A DNA stretch of 64,000 nucleotides from Monosporascus cannonballus. Taxonomy: Eukaryota > Ascomycota > Sordariomycetes > Xylariales. Of the stretch, positions 23,401 to 37,649 are shown one piece after another (position 1 is the first letter of the stretch; each line of letters opens with the position of its first letter). Position numbers and translations under genes: made by a program. A model generated the notes under the pieces. That model saw only the letters and a program-made list of their open reading frames with translations, searched no databases and was not told where the DNA came from. The stretch lies in assembly GCA_004154925.1 (NCBI GenBank), contig QJNS01000056.1, forward strand, positions 294,985 through 358,984. The letters run 5' to 3'.

Positions 23401-26400
23401 TATATTTTTAAATCGCCCAAAACTTACGGAATATTTTTATTTTTCAAATATATATTGCTTTTTAGTTTTGTAGAAAATGTCTATAGTAATTGTATTGGGT
23501 CGATTAATAAATATAATTATATATTTAGAGATACTTAGATTAAGAATTTTCGTACGCATTTTATAAAAAGACTATAAATTAAATTAAATATTTATGAATG
23601 AAATTATAAGACTTTTTACGAATTTGAAGTAAATTCTTTTTAACGTTTAATTAAAAAGAACGTACTGATTTCCTTTATATAATTAAAGTTCGTAATATTT
23701 CGAAAAATTCGGATAAATTGTTACTTTAATATCTTAATAGTTTTAAAAATTCGATAAAACCATAAATTGGCATATTTCTTTATATATTGATACGTTATAA
23801 ATAATTATAATAAATGTTTTCTTATTCGGTTGATGAATTTCGTAAATATTATTGTTATTTATAATTATATAAGTTTCGAATTACCTTTTTAATATTTAAA
23901 TTTCAATATTTATTTTAACCAATTTTATAGTTTTAGATTGTTAGTGTTTCAGTAAATCGAAAATTTTACCGTTTAATACTTCTTTTATAATATTATATAA
24001 CTAATTAAGTTCGTTAGGTAATAATTTTATTCAGTTATCTTTTTATAAGTTAATGAGCTCCTAATATTCTTTTTTATCTTCAATAAATTACTTTAATTTA
24101 TTAACAAGAAAAATCTCTCGTAATAATATTTTATTAATTTCTTTCAAACGACAAATACCTTAAGTAGTTAAACTATAAGTTATATATGGTCCTATTTATT
24201 CATACATTAATTTTATTTCTTTATGTATATTAATATATCGTAATATATTATAACATAATATCAAACTCTTAATTTTTAAAGGTCAAATCTTTATTTTATT
24301 TTTATTTTTTAAGTATCAGATTAGGCAATTTTACAGCATTACGTAATGATTACCTTAATTACTCTAATGACGTTATTGGTTTTGCGTTTTAGTAATTTAA
24401 TTCGTTATATAATTAAATTTTCGCTTACTATAATAAGATTTTATATTATGAATCTTTTATCGTAATAATATATTTTCGATCTGTAAAAATGTTTTTTCGC
24501 CGTATAATAATTTATAAATGCTAAAACTATAGCTTTTTATAGTAATTCTATTCGTAAATATTATTTTCAGCAAAAGCTTAACTTATTTTTTACCATACCG
24601 TTCATTACTTTTATTAATCTTTTAATAATAGAGATATACTTTTTTTAGATTAATCGCTGCCGCTAAATAACGTATACAGCTTTAACCTTTCGCTTAATCT
24701 TATATATTTTGCAAATTTCTATAATTTTCTTTATTTTCAAAACGTTTATTAATCTTAATTTAAACGAAGTTCTATATCGGTTAAAAATATACTTTTCTAG
24801 AAATTTCTTAATTACCGTAAAAGTAATTGTACACAGGGTTTTAATTTCGAAATATCCGGACAATTTATATCGAGCTTTAACAGTCGCTTTATATTCGTTA
24901 TCGTTTTATATAAATTAAACGTTAATAACCTAAATAACTGCGATATCTAAGAGATTTAAAAGGCCATAACTTTTTTCGAAACGTTGATTAACAGCTTTTT
25001 GGCATAGAACGCAGAGAAAAAACTACTTTCCGTAGATGCTCATATATATCGCGGTAATAATATAAAGTAATTATATATCGATAAATCGTATTCCGTTTTT
25101 TATAACTATAATCTTCGTAATATTATTTAATTATTATCAGGCGTTTTTATTTATTATCGATAAATTTATAATTACCGTCTTGCTTTTTTACTTTACGCTA
25201 AAAAATACCATTTTAAAGAAAATATTTTAAGATTTTGGTGTTAAACGTTGCTTATTCTTTTGTCATTATATCCGCTAATAGATTAAAAAACTTTAATATC
25301 GTTAGAAATCTTACGTATTTTTATAACTATTTAAACTAAATCCTAGTAAAAGGTTTTTTCTTTTTTACTTAGATTATTTCGATTATAAGATTTAGCCGAA
25401 TAACGTTTAGTAAAATATTAATAAAATTATTAGCTTTTTTCTTTTATTAATCGACTAATTTATTAAATAAACCTGGCTGATTTTCTCGATAATTTATAAA
25501 CGGCTATATGCCGTTTGCCAGAAACATATTTAATTTCGAAATAGAAAAACTTAATTTATATAGTTTAACGAATTAATAAGTCACCGGATAACGAACTTAT
25601 AAAGTTATTAATTTATGTTATTAATATTTTGCATTAAATTTTAATGTAAAACGAATTTTATAAATATAATTCCGAAATCGCTTTAAGATTTTAAAAATAA
25701 TTTGATATTCCATCTTAATAATATCATAACTTAATTCGGCTTTTTATAGGTATTACTCCTATAATACGCCGGGTACTTTACGCTATTAATCATCTAGCCT
25801 AATAATCTTTCGAAATTTCGCCTATACAAATCCGTCCTTATAATAATATTTCTTATTCCGAAGCTATAATTAATAATAATTAGAATTAAAGCCATCGTAA
25901 ATTGTTTTTTAAACTTTTCTATAATCTATTCCTAATTAAGACGCTATATAAAGAGTTAATTTTTACGGAATAAATAAATAAAAGGTTCTGTTTTAATAAT
26001 ATAATGTATAATAAATATCGGATAGTAAACGATAATCTCTAAAAACGTTTTAACCTTTAATACGTTTTTATAAGGATGAATTTCAAATATTTTTATTAAT
26101 TTGGCTATATTAGGTCGACGATTATTTGTACCGCAGAGATATCCGATTATAACCGCAAATTCGTAATACTATTAGGGCTTTTGCATATTAATTATAATTT
26201 CGGCGAATGCGTAATTAAAAAAAGTTTTATTTATATTAATAATATATTCGAAAACGAACCGTCGAATGCCGGAAAAGATTTTAATATTTTCGTATTGCGT
26301 TCTTAATCCCTTAATACTAACGTTATTATTTATTTATTAGCAATAGCTAAAGTAACCTAATTATATCTAAAAATAGTTTATAAAGGAAATGAAAAAATAT

Positions 26401-29400
26401 GTGGCGAAATTTGCAGAAAATTCGTCGCAGTTTTCCGGCGTAAATATATTCCGTAAAATAGCGACATTTAATTTCGACATAAAGTTAATTAATTACAAAC
26501 CGCCATTGTTTTAATAAAAAGTTAAGTATTTCGATACGTATCATATAATTATTCGAACATTTCTTTTCGATACGTATTCGTATTATATCGATTAACTTAT
26601 CTTTTATATTAATTAATACTATAATGCTTTTAGCTTATTCTGCTTTATGGAGAATAATTTTGATTTCGTAAAAAGATACGATAATCTTTTTAATTCGACC
26701 ATATTTTTACTAGTCCTATCCTAAGATAGATTCCTTCCACAATAAAATCTTTTTAAAGAAGGCTTCTTCTCTACGGGTAAGCCTGTTACCGATTTAATTA
26801 AATAAAGCCTTAATTCCTTTTTCGGTGAATCGAATCCCTAGGATATTAAAATAAACCTTGGAGATAATACCGTTAATAGTATACCAGGTTTATCTGGGAT
26901 ATCTTCTTACTTCTTAATTATTTGTATAACTTTTTCGAATTTCTAAACTTTTTAATTTGGGTCCCCAAGTAATATCGATTTATCGAGTGGTATATTATCG
27001 ATAGAAACTACCTTTTCCTACTCAGGCTTATATATAATATTGATTTAAACCGCTTTTTTTCTTGATATTATTGTATATCTTTTTCTATAAAATTCCGTAT
27101 AACGTATATGCCAACTTTTCGTTACTAAACTGTTCCAAAATTTTGTCTCTAAGGTTTAACCTATTTTTTATAGCCTCCTAAATCGTTTTATAATTCTAAT
27201 TAAAGGACGTTTCCTCAATCAAAAATATATAAAGAACTATAGCAGATTGATTTGTTTTTTCGTTATTAAGTTTATTTACGCTAATAAAACAGCCTATAAA
27301 TTTATCGGCTGCATTTTTTCAGGTTAAATATGAACGCGGATATTACGATTAACTCGTTCCGTCGATATTAAAAGAATAATAATTTTCGTCTGACCAAACT
27401 TTAGAATTTTTTCTGTAACTTTTAGGTCCATATTTAATGTTATTTTCGATTTCGCCATAAAATTAAATCTCAATATTAATGAATATGCTACGCAGCGGTC
27501 GTCGACAACAAAAAAAGAAATAATAAATAATGGACCAATTAACGCAATCAGAACTTTAATTACGTTTTCGAACTTGGTCTTTTTTAAAAAGTTAAATCTT
27601 ATAAAAAACCTGTATTTGTCGTATTATTAGCCCATACTGTTTGACGTAGGACAAAATTATAATATTTCATTCGGCTTTGGTATTAATAATATTATTAATT
27701 AAGTTTTCTTTTAAAAAGCTTAATTTTAATAATAAGTCGGAACAGTGGAATAATATATTCGGTCGGATTACATTATTATACGGACAGAATATTAGCCTTC
27801 TTTTTTAATTTTCCGGCTTATATCTAATATCTATAGTTAGAATTTTAAACGTTTATTACGGTTCAGTAAGTATAAAGCCGCGGATTTCTGTCTTTATTAT
27901 CTTAATTATCTTTTTACTCTTGCGATTTAATATTTCCAAGGTTTTTACGGCCATAAAATTCTTAAACGCTTTATTATAATCTGGACAAGTTTTAATTAAT
28001 TTCGATCAAATAATTTCGAATCATTTTTTATATTTTTATAAATCTTAACCTTATAATATTTTATTAACTGCGTATTAATTAATTCATGGTAATTAAAAAT
28101 ATTCTCCATTTATATTTTTATTTCGGTATTTAGAAATAAAAGTTCGTTTTATACAAGTTTATTATTATTGAACTTATTTTTTTTTATAAATTCGCCTGTA
28201 TTTTCCTTCTTTTTATTAGATGGCTTAACTAGTATAATATTGGTAAATCCAAAGGGCTAATTTTCTATATCAACCGTTAATACGCGGATCTCCTTAAGGT
28301 GTCGAATAACTTTACTCTTAATAAGGTTATTTTAAAGCTCATTAATCAAAAATACCTTTTTGTAAAACGGCCTAGCGTTTTCTATGACAAAACAAAATAT
28401 ATTAATCTTAGTAATTCGGTTCTAATCAATAACGGGCTCCGGTCGGTTAAGTTTTAGGATTATCGTAAAATAAGGTACGTCCGAGATACTAAAACGGGTA
28501 AAATCCTGATTATTATTAGGTCTGGATTTTCCTAATCCTTTAAAGATTTTCTGTTAGTAATTATAATATCTTATCTTATTCCTAAACTAACTATAGAAGC
28601 TGGGTAAATTATGTATCCATTTTAAAATCATTTTCTAAATACAAATCTTGTTATCGATTACCAAATTCTAGAATATCGTGGGAAATTATATTCTACTTAA
28701 ACTAAATTAGTTAACTTTAAACACGAAAGAAATCATATATTAATTATTATCGAACGAAATTAAACCGGTTTCCTTTACATTCGAAAATAACCTATATATA
28801 TTCACTATGTATCCTTATTTATTACAAAATTAACACATTTTTCTTTTAAAATTGCTTAATCGTTTTCCGTAATTTCGATAATTACCTTAATAATTATTTC
28901 GTTTACAATAAGATCTTATTTTGGTAAAATCGTTCGGTTAAATGTTTATTATTTGAATCGATAAATTAATATTATAATATTATGTTTAATGCGATTCTTA
29001 GCCTAAAAGTACGTAATATTGCAATAACTGAGCAATTTTACAATTTTTTTATTTTTTTTTAAAAGCGTTAAAATTTTAAATTTGTCGTATTTAAGCAATT
29101 TTTAACTTTTATAAGATATTAATAATTTCTGATATCTAATTACACGGTGTCGATAAAAAAAACTTAGGTCCAGGATTATTTTATCAAAAAGGCCTAAGGC
29201 CTTATTATTATATATTCTTTACTTAGCTGAAGTCGAAATAAACCGCATTTGATAGTTACTTCCGCCCCTGATATTTAATCAGTTTAACTTTGTTAAAAGC
29301 CTCATTTTTAATTAGTATTGCTGTGGTATTATAAGGCTTTATATATAAACTTTTGAACTTTATAAATAAATTATTAAAAGTTCTTTCGAAATAACCGGTT

Positions 29401-30605
29401 AAGAATCCTTTTAATAAATTTTCAATATATTTGTTCTTATTCGTAATCTTATCTTTAAATTGAGCTTTCTTTAATGATATTAGGAATTTAAATAATATCT
29501 TGTAAATAATGTTTATAAATTTGATTAGGCATATTACGGTAAACCTGTTATAATAATATCTTTAATGGATTTTTAATATTTTATATGTCTTTTAGATTTC
29601 ATAGCTTAAAGGGTTTTAAAATGCCTTTAACCGCTTTATCTTAAAAAACGACACCTTTAAGAAAAATTTTAATTCAATTTTTCACAAAAAGGCTATTTAT
29701 TTAATAATGTAATTTATTAATTATTTTCGCCTTTATAAGCTTTTATTTCCGAGATACCCTGCCGATTCTCTTAAGCCAGTTCACAATCGCAATAGCAGAA
29801 AAACGGAGATCTAGAAAAACGGATATATCTAGCAATACTATAAAAAAGCAAACTTATTTATAATGTTTACCGGAAGTCGGTGTCCTTATTAATTAAGGTA
29901 TTCCAAAGGTACAATTTTATGGATGAATATTTCAAGGTTAATAAAGATCTGCAAAAACATTGAAATGAATTAACACTATCGTTTTTTAAATATTTTAATA
30001 ATATTCTCCGAAGTTTTCTATGCCCGTTCTTTAGTTATTTCTGTAACCGGTTTAAAAGAATTAATAGGATTACTTAAAGATAATTTGTTTTTAATCTTAT
30101 TTTCCTATTTAAGTTCAAGTAATTAGTAACGATTAATAATATTTAATGCTAGATTGTAAAATCTTAAGATAATAAGAAATTCCAGAATAAATAATAATAT
30201 TTGTTATACCGCAATCTTTAATAATTTCGACGGCGTTTTAGCAAACCGGCTAAATTCTAATAAAGTTAGTTAATTAAAAGATAATAATTTGATGTGAATA
30301 TAACTTGATAGCTTAAAGGTATTATTCGAATACGTAAATATAAGGGAATTTAAAGCGTTTAATATTTTCATCCATATTTTCTGAATTTTTCGTTATTGTA
30401 ATAAAAATATCGTTTTCTTTTTTTACTTACGTAAACTCGTTTTTTCTAATCGGCATATTGTTGGCGGTAAATATTAGGCTTAATCGTTTCTAATTTTACG
30501 ATTAATATTCTATTATTAATTTTACTGCCAAAATAATCCTATTAATTAATATTATTAAATCCAAAAAAATATTTTGGAATAAGGCCCATTTAACATACCG
30601 GTTTA
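20488..30605 (-). mobile_element. Element D region: RIP-mutated gypsy relic of a second family
   Basis: Minus-strand translation gives a gag zinc knuckle at about 28794-28835 (Cys, Cys kept; His and last Cys changed to Tyr) and a reverse transcriptase part at about 26290-25970. That part includes GIRRFVFEYI, then YLCGTNNRRPNIAKL and FLEIIVYYPIFI, the segment that follows the RT active site in gypsy pol proteins. Its wording differs from elements 1, A, C and E, so it is another family. RNase H and integrase should lie at 25.9-23.5 kb, but I could not read them securely. No LTR pair or target duplication was found, so both limits are approximate and more than one relic may be present. Confidence 0.5.
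25970..26300 (-). pseudogene. Reverse transcriptase fragment of element D
   Basis: On the minus strand, around several stops, this reads GIRRFVFEYI, EFAVIIGYLCGT, RRPNIAKLIKIFEI, KVKTFLEIIVYYPIFI and IIKTEPFYLF. It corresponds to the thumb and connection part of a Ty3/gypsy reverse transcriptase, where a family would have PEV..VG....GR.PD.AKI and RAFLG...YYRIFI. It is dead through multiple stops and substitutions. Confidence 0.6.
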
Positions 30606-31017
30606 TGTGACGGCTAGGCGGTTTAACCAACTATTAAACCTTAGTCGTACGGGTTTATGTTAGCAGAAGTATCGTGGAACTTTGTAGTAATAAGGTAATT
30701 TAGTTACATCTCTTAATATTAAAAATACAGAAATCGTATTGCAAACGATTAACATTAATAAGTGTTATAAGTTAAAGTTATATAAATCATGGAAATAATA
30801 AGAATATATATTTTTATTCTAGCTTAAAGGTATTTAATTAATTATGTTCTTTTAAGCCCTTTTAAGCTTTTCGTAATTTAACTGGTTTAATATCTTAAAG
30901 CTAATAGTAATGTTTTAACCTATTAAACCGGTTACGTAACCTTTTAACATAAGTTGTGGCTGGTTTTCCTTAAGGGCCCGACCGTCTATAAAAGGCCAAA
31001 ATCGTTCGATTATAATA
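30606..31017 (-). repeat. 3' LTR of element A (minus strand)
   Basis: 412 bp, reading on the plus strand from TGTGACGGCTAGGCGG to the RIP-altered inverse of the family's LTR start. It matches the LTR at 44288-44890 over its whole length once the gap artefact there is removed. Confidence 0.8.
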
Positions 31018-34000
31018 CGATTTCCCTTTTTCTAAGATTTTGATGCTTAAAAATCAAATTACTTGTTTGTTAATTTTTCTAAGTAAACTTTTTTTTATAT
31101 TTATTATATCAAATCGTATCGAAAAATATTATTTTCGTAAACGTATTAACGTTTTAGTTTTTTTAAATGTCTTAATCGCCTAAATTCTACCATATTATTA
31201 AAATTTTCCTTTTTGTATTATAAGTCCGAAAATACAATTTGGAAAGTTTATTACAATTCGAGAAAATCTGTACGTTATATTAAATACGGAAGTTTTTATT
31301 TATTCTCTTGATTTTTACGAATTTAAATATAATAAATTTATTGTAAAAAAACTGTTTAAAATTAAAAAAACTTATTATTAAAGAAGAATTGTTAAAAGTT
31401 TATTAACGTTTAAATAAATTATTTGGCAATTTAAGCCATTTGCGAAAATAAAAAAGATTTTTCGTAACCGTGGTATCGAGATATTTCGTCGGGGTATTTA
31501 AGGTACGGAAGTTATAGAGGAATTTCAGTATTTAAAGAAGGAACAGGAATAGTTGGAGATCGCTATTATGGCTATTACGTTAACGTAAGCCGCGGCCAAT
31601 TAGCCTAATATTCCAGTTATTAATTGATCGGTTACTAATTAAAATACGCCCGTCGTTGTTAGTAAAAGTTCTTTAATAGGTATTAGGTACCAATAAGGTT
31701 TTGGGCGAGTTCCTAGGTATTTTCGAAATTTAAGTACTTTTTTATTTCATCAGGTACTAAGTAAATCCGTTTTATTTTTATATATTAAAAACCTTTTCTA
31801 TTTCGCCTATTTATTTATTTTCTTTTTTTTCTCATTTTATGCCGTAAGTACTTTTATTATATGTATTATTAATTCGATTAAAAAAAGATAAAAAATTAAA
31901 TACCGTTTAATTTTTAATAAAATATTTAATTAATAATTATTTTCTAAGATCTTTTTAGCGATTTTGTATAAACCGATATATTTGAAATCGAGTGTTTTAT
32001 TAGGTTATTTTATTTAAATATCTTGGGTAATAATGAAATTTATTTCCTCTTTTTTGAAAATTGATACTTTAATTTTTTTAATTATAATATATATTTATTT
32101 AATTTCGTACGAATCTTAATGTTATCTTTATTTCCTATTTTAGGTATCTTAACCATTTTAATATAAAGATTATTTTAATATTAATTATATTAATATAACA
32201 TATTTTTTGGAAATATTTAAAATAAAACCATATGTTATATTTATTAGTATTATTTTGATGTTTGCGTTATAATTAATATTTTAAATTAATTACGTAATTA
32301 ATAATGTTTTAACTTAATTATTTTAAGTATAATTATTATAATATTTTAAATAAAATTTTCAAGTTTAATATGTTTATTTTATTTATTTATCCACTTAAAA
32401 TTTAATATATTAAATAATTTATGGTTTAAGTCGATTTATGTTATAAGATTTTGCCAAAGTTTTAATACGAATAACGATCTTTTATTTAAGATAATTTTTA
32501 TAAATATTCCATATATTATATAGATATATTTTAGAAAAATATATATCATTTGTTCGGCGTTTGTATTTTCGTAATATACTAAAACATAAGAAAATTTCGT
32601 AACTCTCTTAACGATTACGAATATGCTATCGTAATATATTTTTAAAATTGGAACTTTTGCTATAGAAAATTTGATAATAAAGTTAAATATAATTAAATAT
32701 TATAATGATTTTACGATTAATAATGGTTAAAGTTTTTCGTATGATATATATTATGGTATTGCCGTATAACCTTTTGTATTGTTAATTTTATTTTAAGAAA
32801 AGAATATATATGTTAAAATTGTTTTAAGACTTTGTAAATTTTTAGATATCCGTATAATTAATATTTATATATATATCGTACTAAACGTTTCTAGTATTCC
32901 TTTGGAATTTATATCTTATTTATTTTTGATTTTTCTAGAAGACCGTCGTTATGCTTTTAAAATTTCTGGTACATATTAAAAGGTATCGCCCGAATTATCG
33001 TAATTTGCTGTAACCGTAAATATCGTTTTATAGTAATATTGAAAATTATATATTTAACTTTACCCAATTTTTTAAGATCCGGTTATTTACTTAAGACATG
33101 TATTCTGTTATTTTTTAATCCTTTTTTATAAATAATAACGAAATGAAAATTTGCTAATTTTTCTCCATAACGAAATTATCGTCTGGTAAGTTTCCTAGTT
33201 ATAATAAATTTCATAAAATTTTGATAATTCGTATAAGTTTTGATTTGGTATAAGCTTCCCTTTTCAAAATATCTAAACTTTCGAAATGCCATAATAATAG
33301 CTATAAATTCCTTATTTGAAATACCGTAATTAAGTGCGACTTTTTTTAATTTATACGAAAAAATATAATAAGGTACAATTTGTCTTAATTATTTCCTTAT
33401 TCGATTATTACGTTTAATACGTAATGCGAAATATCGGTTTTTAGCTTAATAAAGCAGTTTGGATCGTATATAATTAATACTAGCTTGTTAGTAATTATAT
33501 TTTTAATATTCTGAAATATCTTTTTTGTATCTGGCGTTTATTTGAATTTTCGTTTTCGTAAGATTCGTTAGGGGTATAATTATTTTACTAAAGTTTCGAA
33601 TAAACTTCCTATAATAATGAGCGAATTCAAAGAATACCTATGCCTCTTTAACCGTTATTAACGTTTGTTATTCTGTGATTATAGCGATTTTCTTAAAGTT
33701 TATTTTAATATGTTCTAGGATAATAATATGTCCCAGATATTTTATTTTCTATATATGCAATTAATTCTTTTTGTATTAATAAATACCTTGATGTTTTATA
33801 AAGTTTAAAAAACTTTATAAAGGTATTTTATACATACTTTTTCGATTTTTAAAAAATATAGGATTGTTCAAGGTAGCAAATAACTATAATATCAAGGAAT
33901 TTTCCTAATATATACTTTATTATTCGTTAAAAAGTTGCTAGTACGTTCGTAAATCTTATTAACATAACCAAATATTTCATGAATTTATATTTTGTTCTGA

Positions 34001-34878
34001 AAGTTATTTTCTATTTATATCTTTTTTAATACTAATAAAACTTTATTTATCTTTTATATTAAATGCTATAAATTATTTAGTTCCGTAAAGTCGGTCTTTT
34101 ATTTGTGTAATTAAAGGTAATAGTATTTAATTCTTAAAAATAATATAGATTAATTGTTAATAATTAATTACAAGTCGCAATTTTTTATTTTTTTTTGTAC
34201 GAAAAACATAAGATATTCTGCTAATAACTTTAAAAGTTAAATATAGTTTTTCTGTAACCGATTTTCCAGGTATTTTCAGAAGGTACGTAATTTATTTCCG
34301 TTAAGGTTATAAATAAGGTAAAATTTCGTCGAAAATCCTTTTTTAAGAATTATCTTATAATTTTATTTATTATATTCTGGTAATTTCGTATGAAGCTTTT
34401 TTTCTAAAAAGCTGTTCGTATAGATTGTATTAAGGTAATATATTAATTAGATTTTTTGATTTTTGGAGTTGTTGTTTTACATCGTTATTTAATTAGTTTA
34501 ATTTCGTTTTGATAATAATAACGATACGTCGTATTTCTCTTTAATATCTATTCTTTTTCTTATATTTTGTCCCTTTGGATAATAAAATTTCTGTTGTATC
34601 TTTATGCTTGCATTTGTCGGTATTATTGACCTAGTATTAAAATTTTAATTTTTCTTTATTTGCTAATAAGATATAAGGCGAACCTTACCTAGCCAGTTCT
34701 TTTATTAATTAAGATTCAGTACTGGCGTATCCATGGTAATCTTAACATTATATCGTAATTTCTAAATAGAAAGATATCGAAATTTATTATTTGATATCGT
34801 CCTTAAACAAAAGTCTCGAAGTAATTAATTTCGCGTATAATTTTTCCGTTATTATAATCGAATTCCTAACTTTTCGTA
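31018..34878 (-). pseudogene. pol pseudogene of element A (C-terminal part)
   Basis: Minus-strand remnants in order from right to left: protease end (34878 to about 34790, NSIIITEKLYAKLI in an open frame), RT (about 34400-33850), RNase H (about 33400-33200), integrase (about 33050-32300) and chromodomain with the ENTWE-like region near 31710-31800. All are broken by TAA/TAG codons. The protease is cut at 34878 by the insertion of element B, so the open frame at 34787-35041 is a chance fusion of A protease and B LTR sequence. Confidence 0.65.
34874..34878. repeat. Target-site duplication, left copy (TCGTA)
   Basis: TCGTA lies directly before the 5' LTR of element B and again directly after its 3' LTR (42028-42032), the 5-bp duplication expected for a gypsy integrase. 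Confidence 0.85.
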
Positions 34879-35309
34879 TGTTACGTTCAAAAGGGACTCC
34901 ACTAGGCCCAAAGGAGGCCCAGGAAGTTGGAGACGCTCGGGATTTCCACCTTTTATCGGATAAACCTCGGGTTTCTGTTAATCTCCAAAGATACCAGGAA
35001 ATTCGTAAACGACAAATACCATAGTTTTTCAAAATCCCCAAAAAGCATAAAAGATATAAAGAATAAAAAGGATATATAAAGTTTGGGTTTTTTATGTAAA
35101 TAACTATTTATTTAATTTTTCGCTTTTTAATTATTAATTTAAGTTTTTAGTCAGAAAATATTATATTATTTTTTAATTAAAAAAGAAATACCTTAAAATG
35201 TCCTTAACCAATATATTAAATTATTTTTTACCTTATTATTACTTACAAATTAAAACCTTTTTCGGATATTACTTATATTTCCAAATAGATATATACTAAG
35301 TTCGTTATA
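34879..35309 (+). repeat. 5' LTR of element B
   Basis: 431 bp, beginning TGTTACGTTC and ending TTCGTTATA. The first 150 bp keep near-normal GC (34880-35030), including CTAGGCCCAAAGGAGG. The 3' partner shows the same region with a few more transitions. Confidence 0.85.
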
Positions 35310-35559
35310 TTTTAATAATGCTTTAATTAATAATTAACGGATAATTTACCGCTTTATTAAAACATAAACTTTTTTGAATTTAATGCAAATAATAATATAA
35401 AATAATGTTTAAAAAACCGATAATATATACGATCTTTATTATTAACGAAAAAAACGTTATTAATAAAATTTAACAATTTACCTTTTATTAAAAATCTTTT
35501 TTAATTAATTAATAAAATGGCACTCCTTATTATTTGATTTTAAAGAAGCCCGTTATCCT

Positions 35560-36780
35560 TATAACCCAGATAATAATTTATCCCAACCCTTAAGGACATT
35601 ATTAAAGTCCAGGGAAAAGAATTAGAAAAAAAACGGCTAAGGAAAAGGTTAAAAAAAAATATAGGGCCGAAAGCCAGAAGAAAAAACTTATTACGAAAAA
35701 GAAATTAAGTGCTTTAGTAACAGAAATCCGAACCCTGAAAAAAAAGAATATTTGGTTTATAAAAGGAAAAAAGCTAACTTTTTTTTTAATTTAGTTCCCC
35801 CAAAGGGCGAAGCCAAAGAGCCGGATACCGACCCTTTTCGTTGGACCTAAGGCGAACGTAAGAAAAAACCTTAATTCTATTATTGTTCGGCGTAATTCGG
35901 ATACGGGAAAAAGTTATTTTACTTTTTAGTTATTATGGAATGCCAAATATTAAGGGCTATAAGTTAATTTCCTTTAAGCCTTATAACGGATTAAAAGATC
36001 TTAATAGATTTTTAGTTTAAGTAAGATTTTACCTTAAGTTTTATAAGAATTTTTATCGGAAAAATATCAAAAAATAATAATTATTTTTTAATTATTAATC
36101 GGACGAATTCGTTAATAATTTGAACTTATTTTAACGGATTGCCTTAAAAAATACCTAAAAAAATCTTTGGATTTTATTAATTACATTTTCAGTAATTATG
36201 AAAATTTTGAAAAAAAAATACGTATTTTATTCGGTAATCCCGATAAGAAATAAAACGTTATTAAGTAATTTTCTTTTTTTTACTAAATTAAATTAATATC
36301 CGAATATATAATAAAGTTTAACTATTTAACTGCCATTTCGAATTTACCAAAAAACGCGTTATTTTATCCTTATTATAATAACCTAAAACTTTAAGTTAAA
36401 AACGAATTATATATAAAATTTAAAATTAAATTTTTTTGCAAAATATATAAATAAGGTTATTATTACCGATTAATAAATTTTTAATCGGCATTTCGAAAAA
36501 AAAGGACCGATAAACGAAATAATAACAAAAACTTTAATAGCTAAATTAAAAAGAATAAGGGCAAGGCTTAAAAGGAAACGAATTCCGTTTCGAAGGAGCT
36601 TAAGAAAAATAAATCCAACATAAAATGTTTTAATTATAGCAAAAAAAGGCATTTTAAGAACAAATATCGTTCCCTTACCAAAAGGAACTTTAAAAAAAAA
36701 TTCCTTAATCTTAGAAAAACGTTAAAACGATTAAATAAAAAATTAATAATAAGGTAAAAAAGGAAAAGAAAAAAATTAAT
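35560..36780 (+). pseudogene. gag pseudogene of element B
   Basis: Lys/Glu-rich region with a zinc knuckle reading CFNYSKKRHFKNKY near 36622-36665: the first Cys and the His are kept, while the second and last Cys have become Tyr (TGY to TAY). The upstream 35600-35830 part is Lys/Arg-rich. Gag would form the particle and bind element RNA; this copy is interrupted by stops. Confidence 0.6.
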
Positions 36781-37649
36781 TCGATTTTTTTTCAGCCAAA
36801 ATGTATTATTACTATAATTATTTAAATTTAAAATAATAATTTAAAATACGAAAATTATTTTATTTACTAAGATTTTAAAATTAAAACTTATAAATATTAT
36901 CCCGGATAAATAATTTTTAAGATAATTATAAAATTAAAATACTAATATTACTTTAATTTTTAGAAATATAAGATATATATAAAGGACGGTTAATTTCCAT
37001 TAAATATTAATAATTACGGATAATTATTCCCAAAATTTTATAAATTCCCAAAATATATTATTTATAAAAAAATATTATCGGTAAACTTTTACAATTTATT
37101 ATATTTTATTATTTATTATTAGGATAATTATTTTATTTATTTTAAAGCCAAAAAAAATAATTTTTGGCCCGGATAAAATAATAGGATTTTTACCGAATTA
37201 AATAATAAATGCCGATATATTGAAAATTCCCAATAGCCAAAATATTTTAGGTCTTATTATGTATACCCTAAATTAAAACGGAGTTAAAAGGTTATATCGT
37301 AAAAATACTTATATTATTTTTCGATATTTTGTATTTAATACGAACTTTTAAATATAGGAATACCTTTTTCGGAAATTTACTTTTTTGATTTTATAACTTA
37401 GAAAATACGCAATAAAAAGATAAACCAAGCAAAGAACCAGATTTTGAAGTTTTAATATAAATACGGCAAGGAAATATGGTTCCGGTATAAGAACGACCAA
37501 TATACCAAATATGTTATTAAAAAAATTCGCAAATAAAGGTTTACTTAAGTTGGAAATTATCAGAAATCAAAAAAATTCTAAAGGTTTTCGAAAATAAGGT
37601 ATCGAAAAGCCTTAATTAACAAAACTTTATACGAAGTAATAAAAAAAAC

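Noticed and set aside
24663..24918. Overlapping 66- and 69-codon frames on both strands
   Set aside because: AT-rich chance frames within the element D relic; no motif readable.
34787..35041. 84-codon minus-strand frame as a gene
   Set aside because: It is a chance fusion of element A protease and element B LTR across the insertion point.
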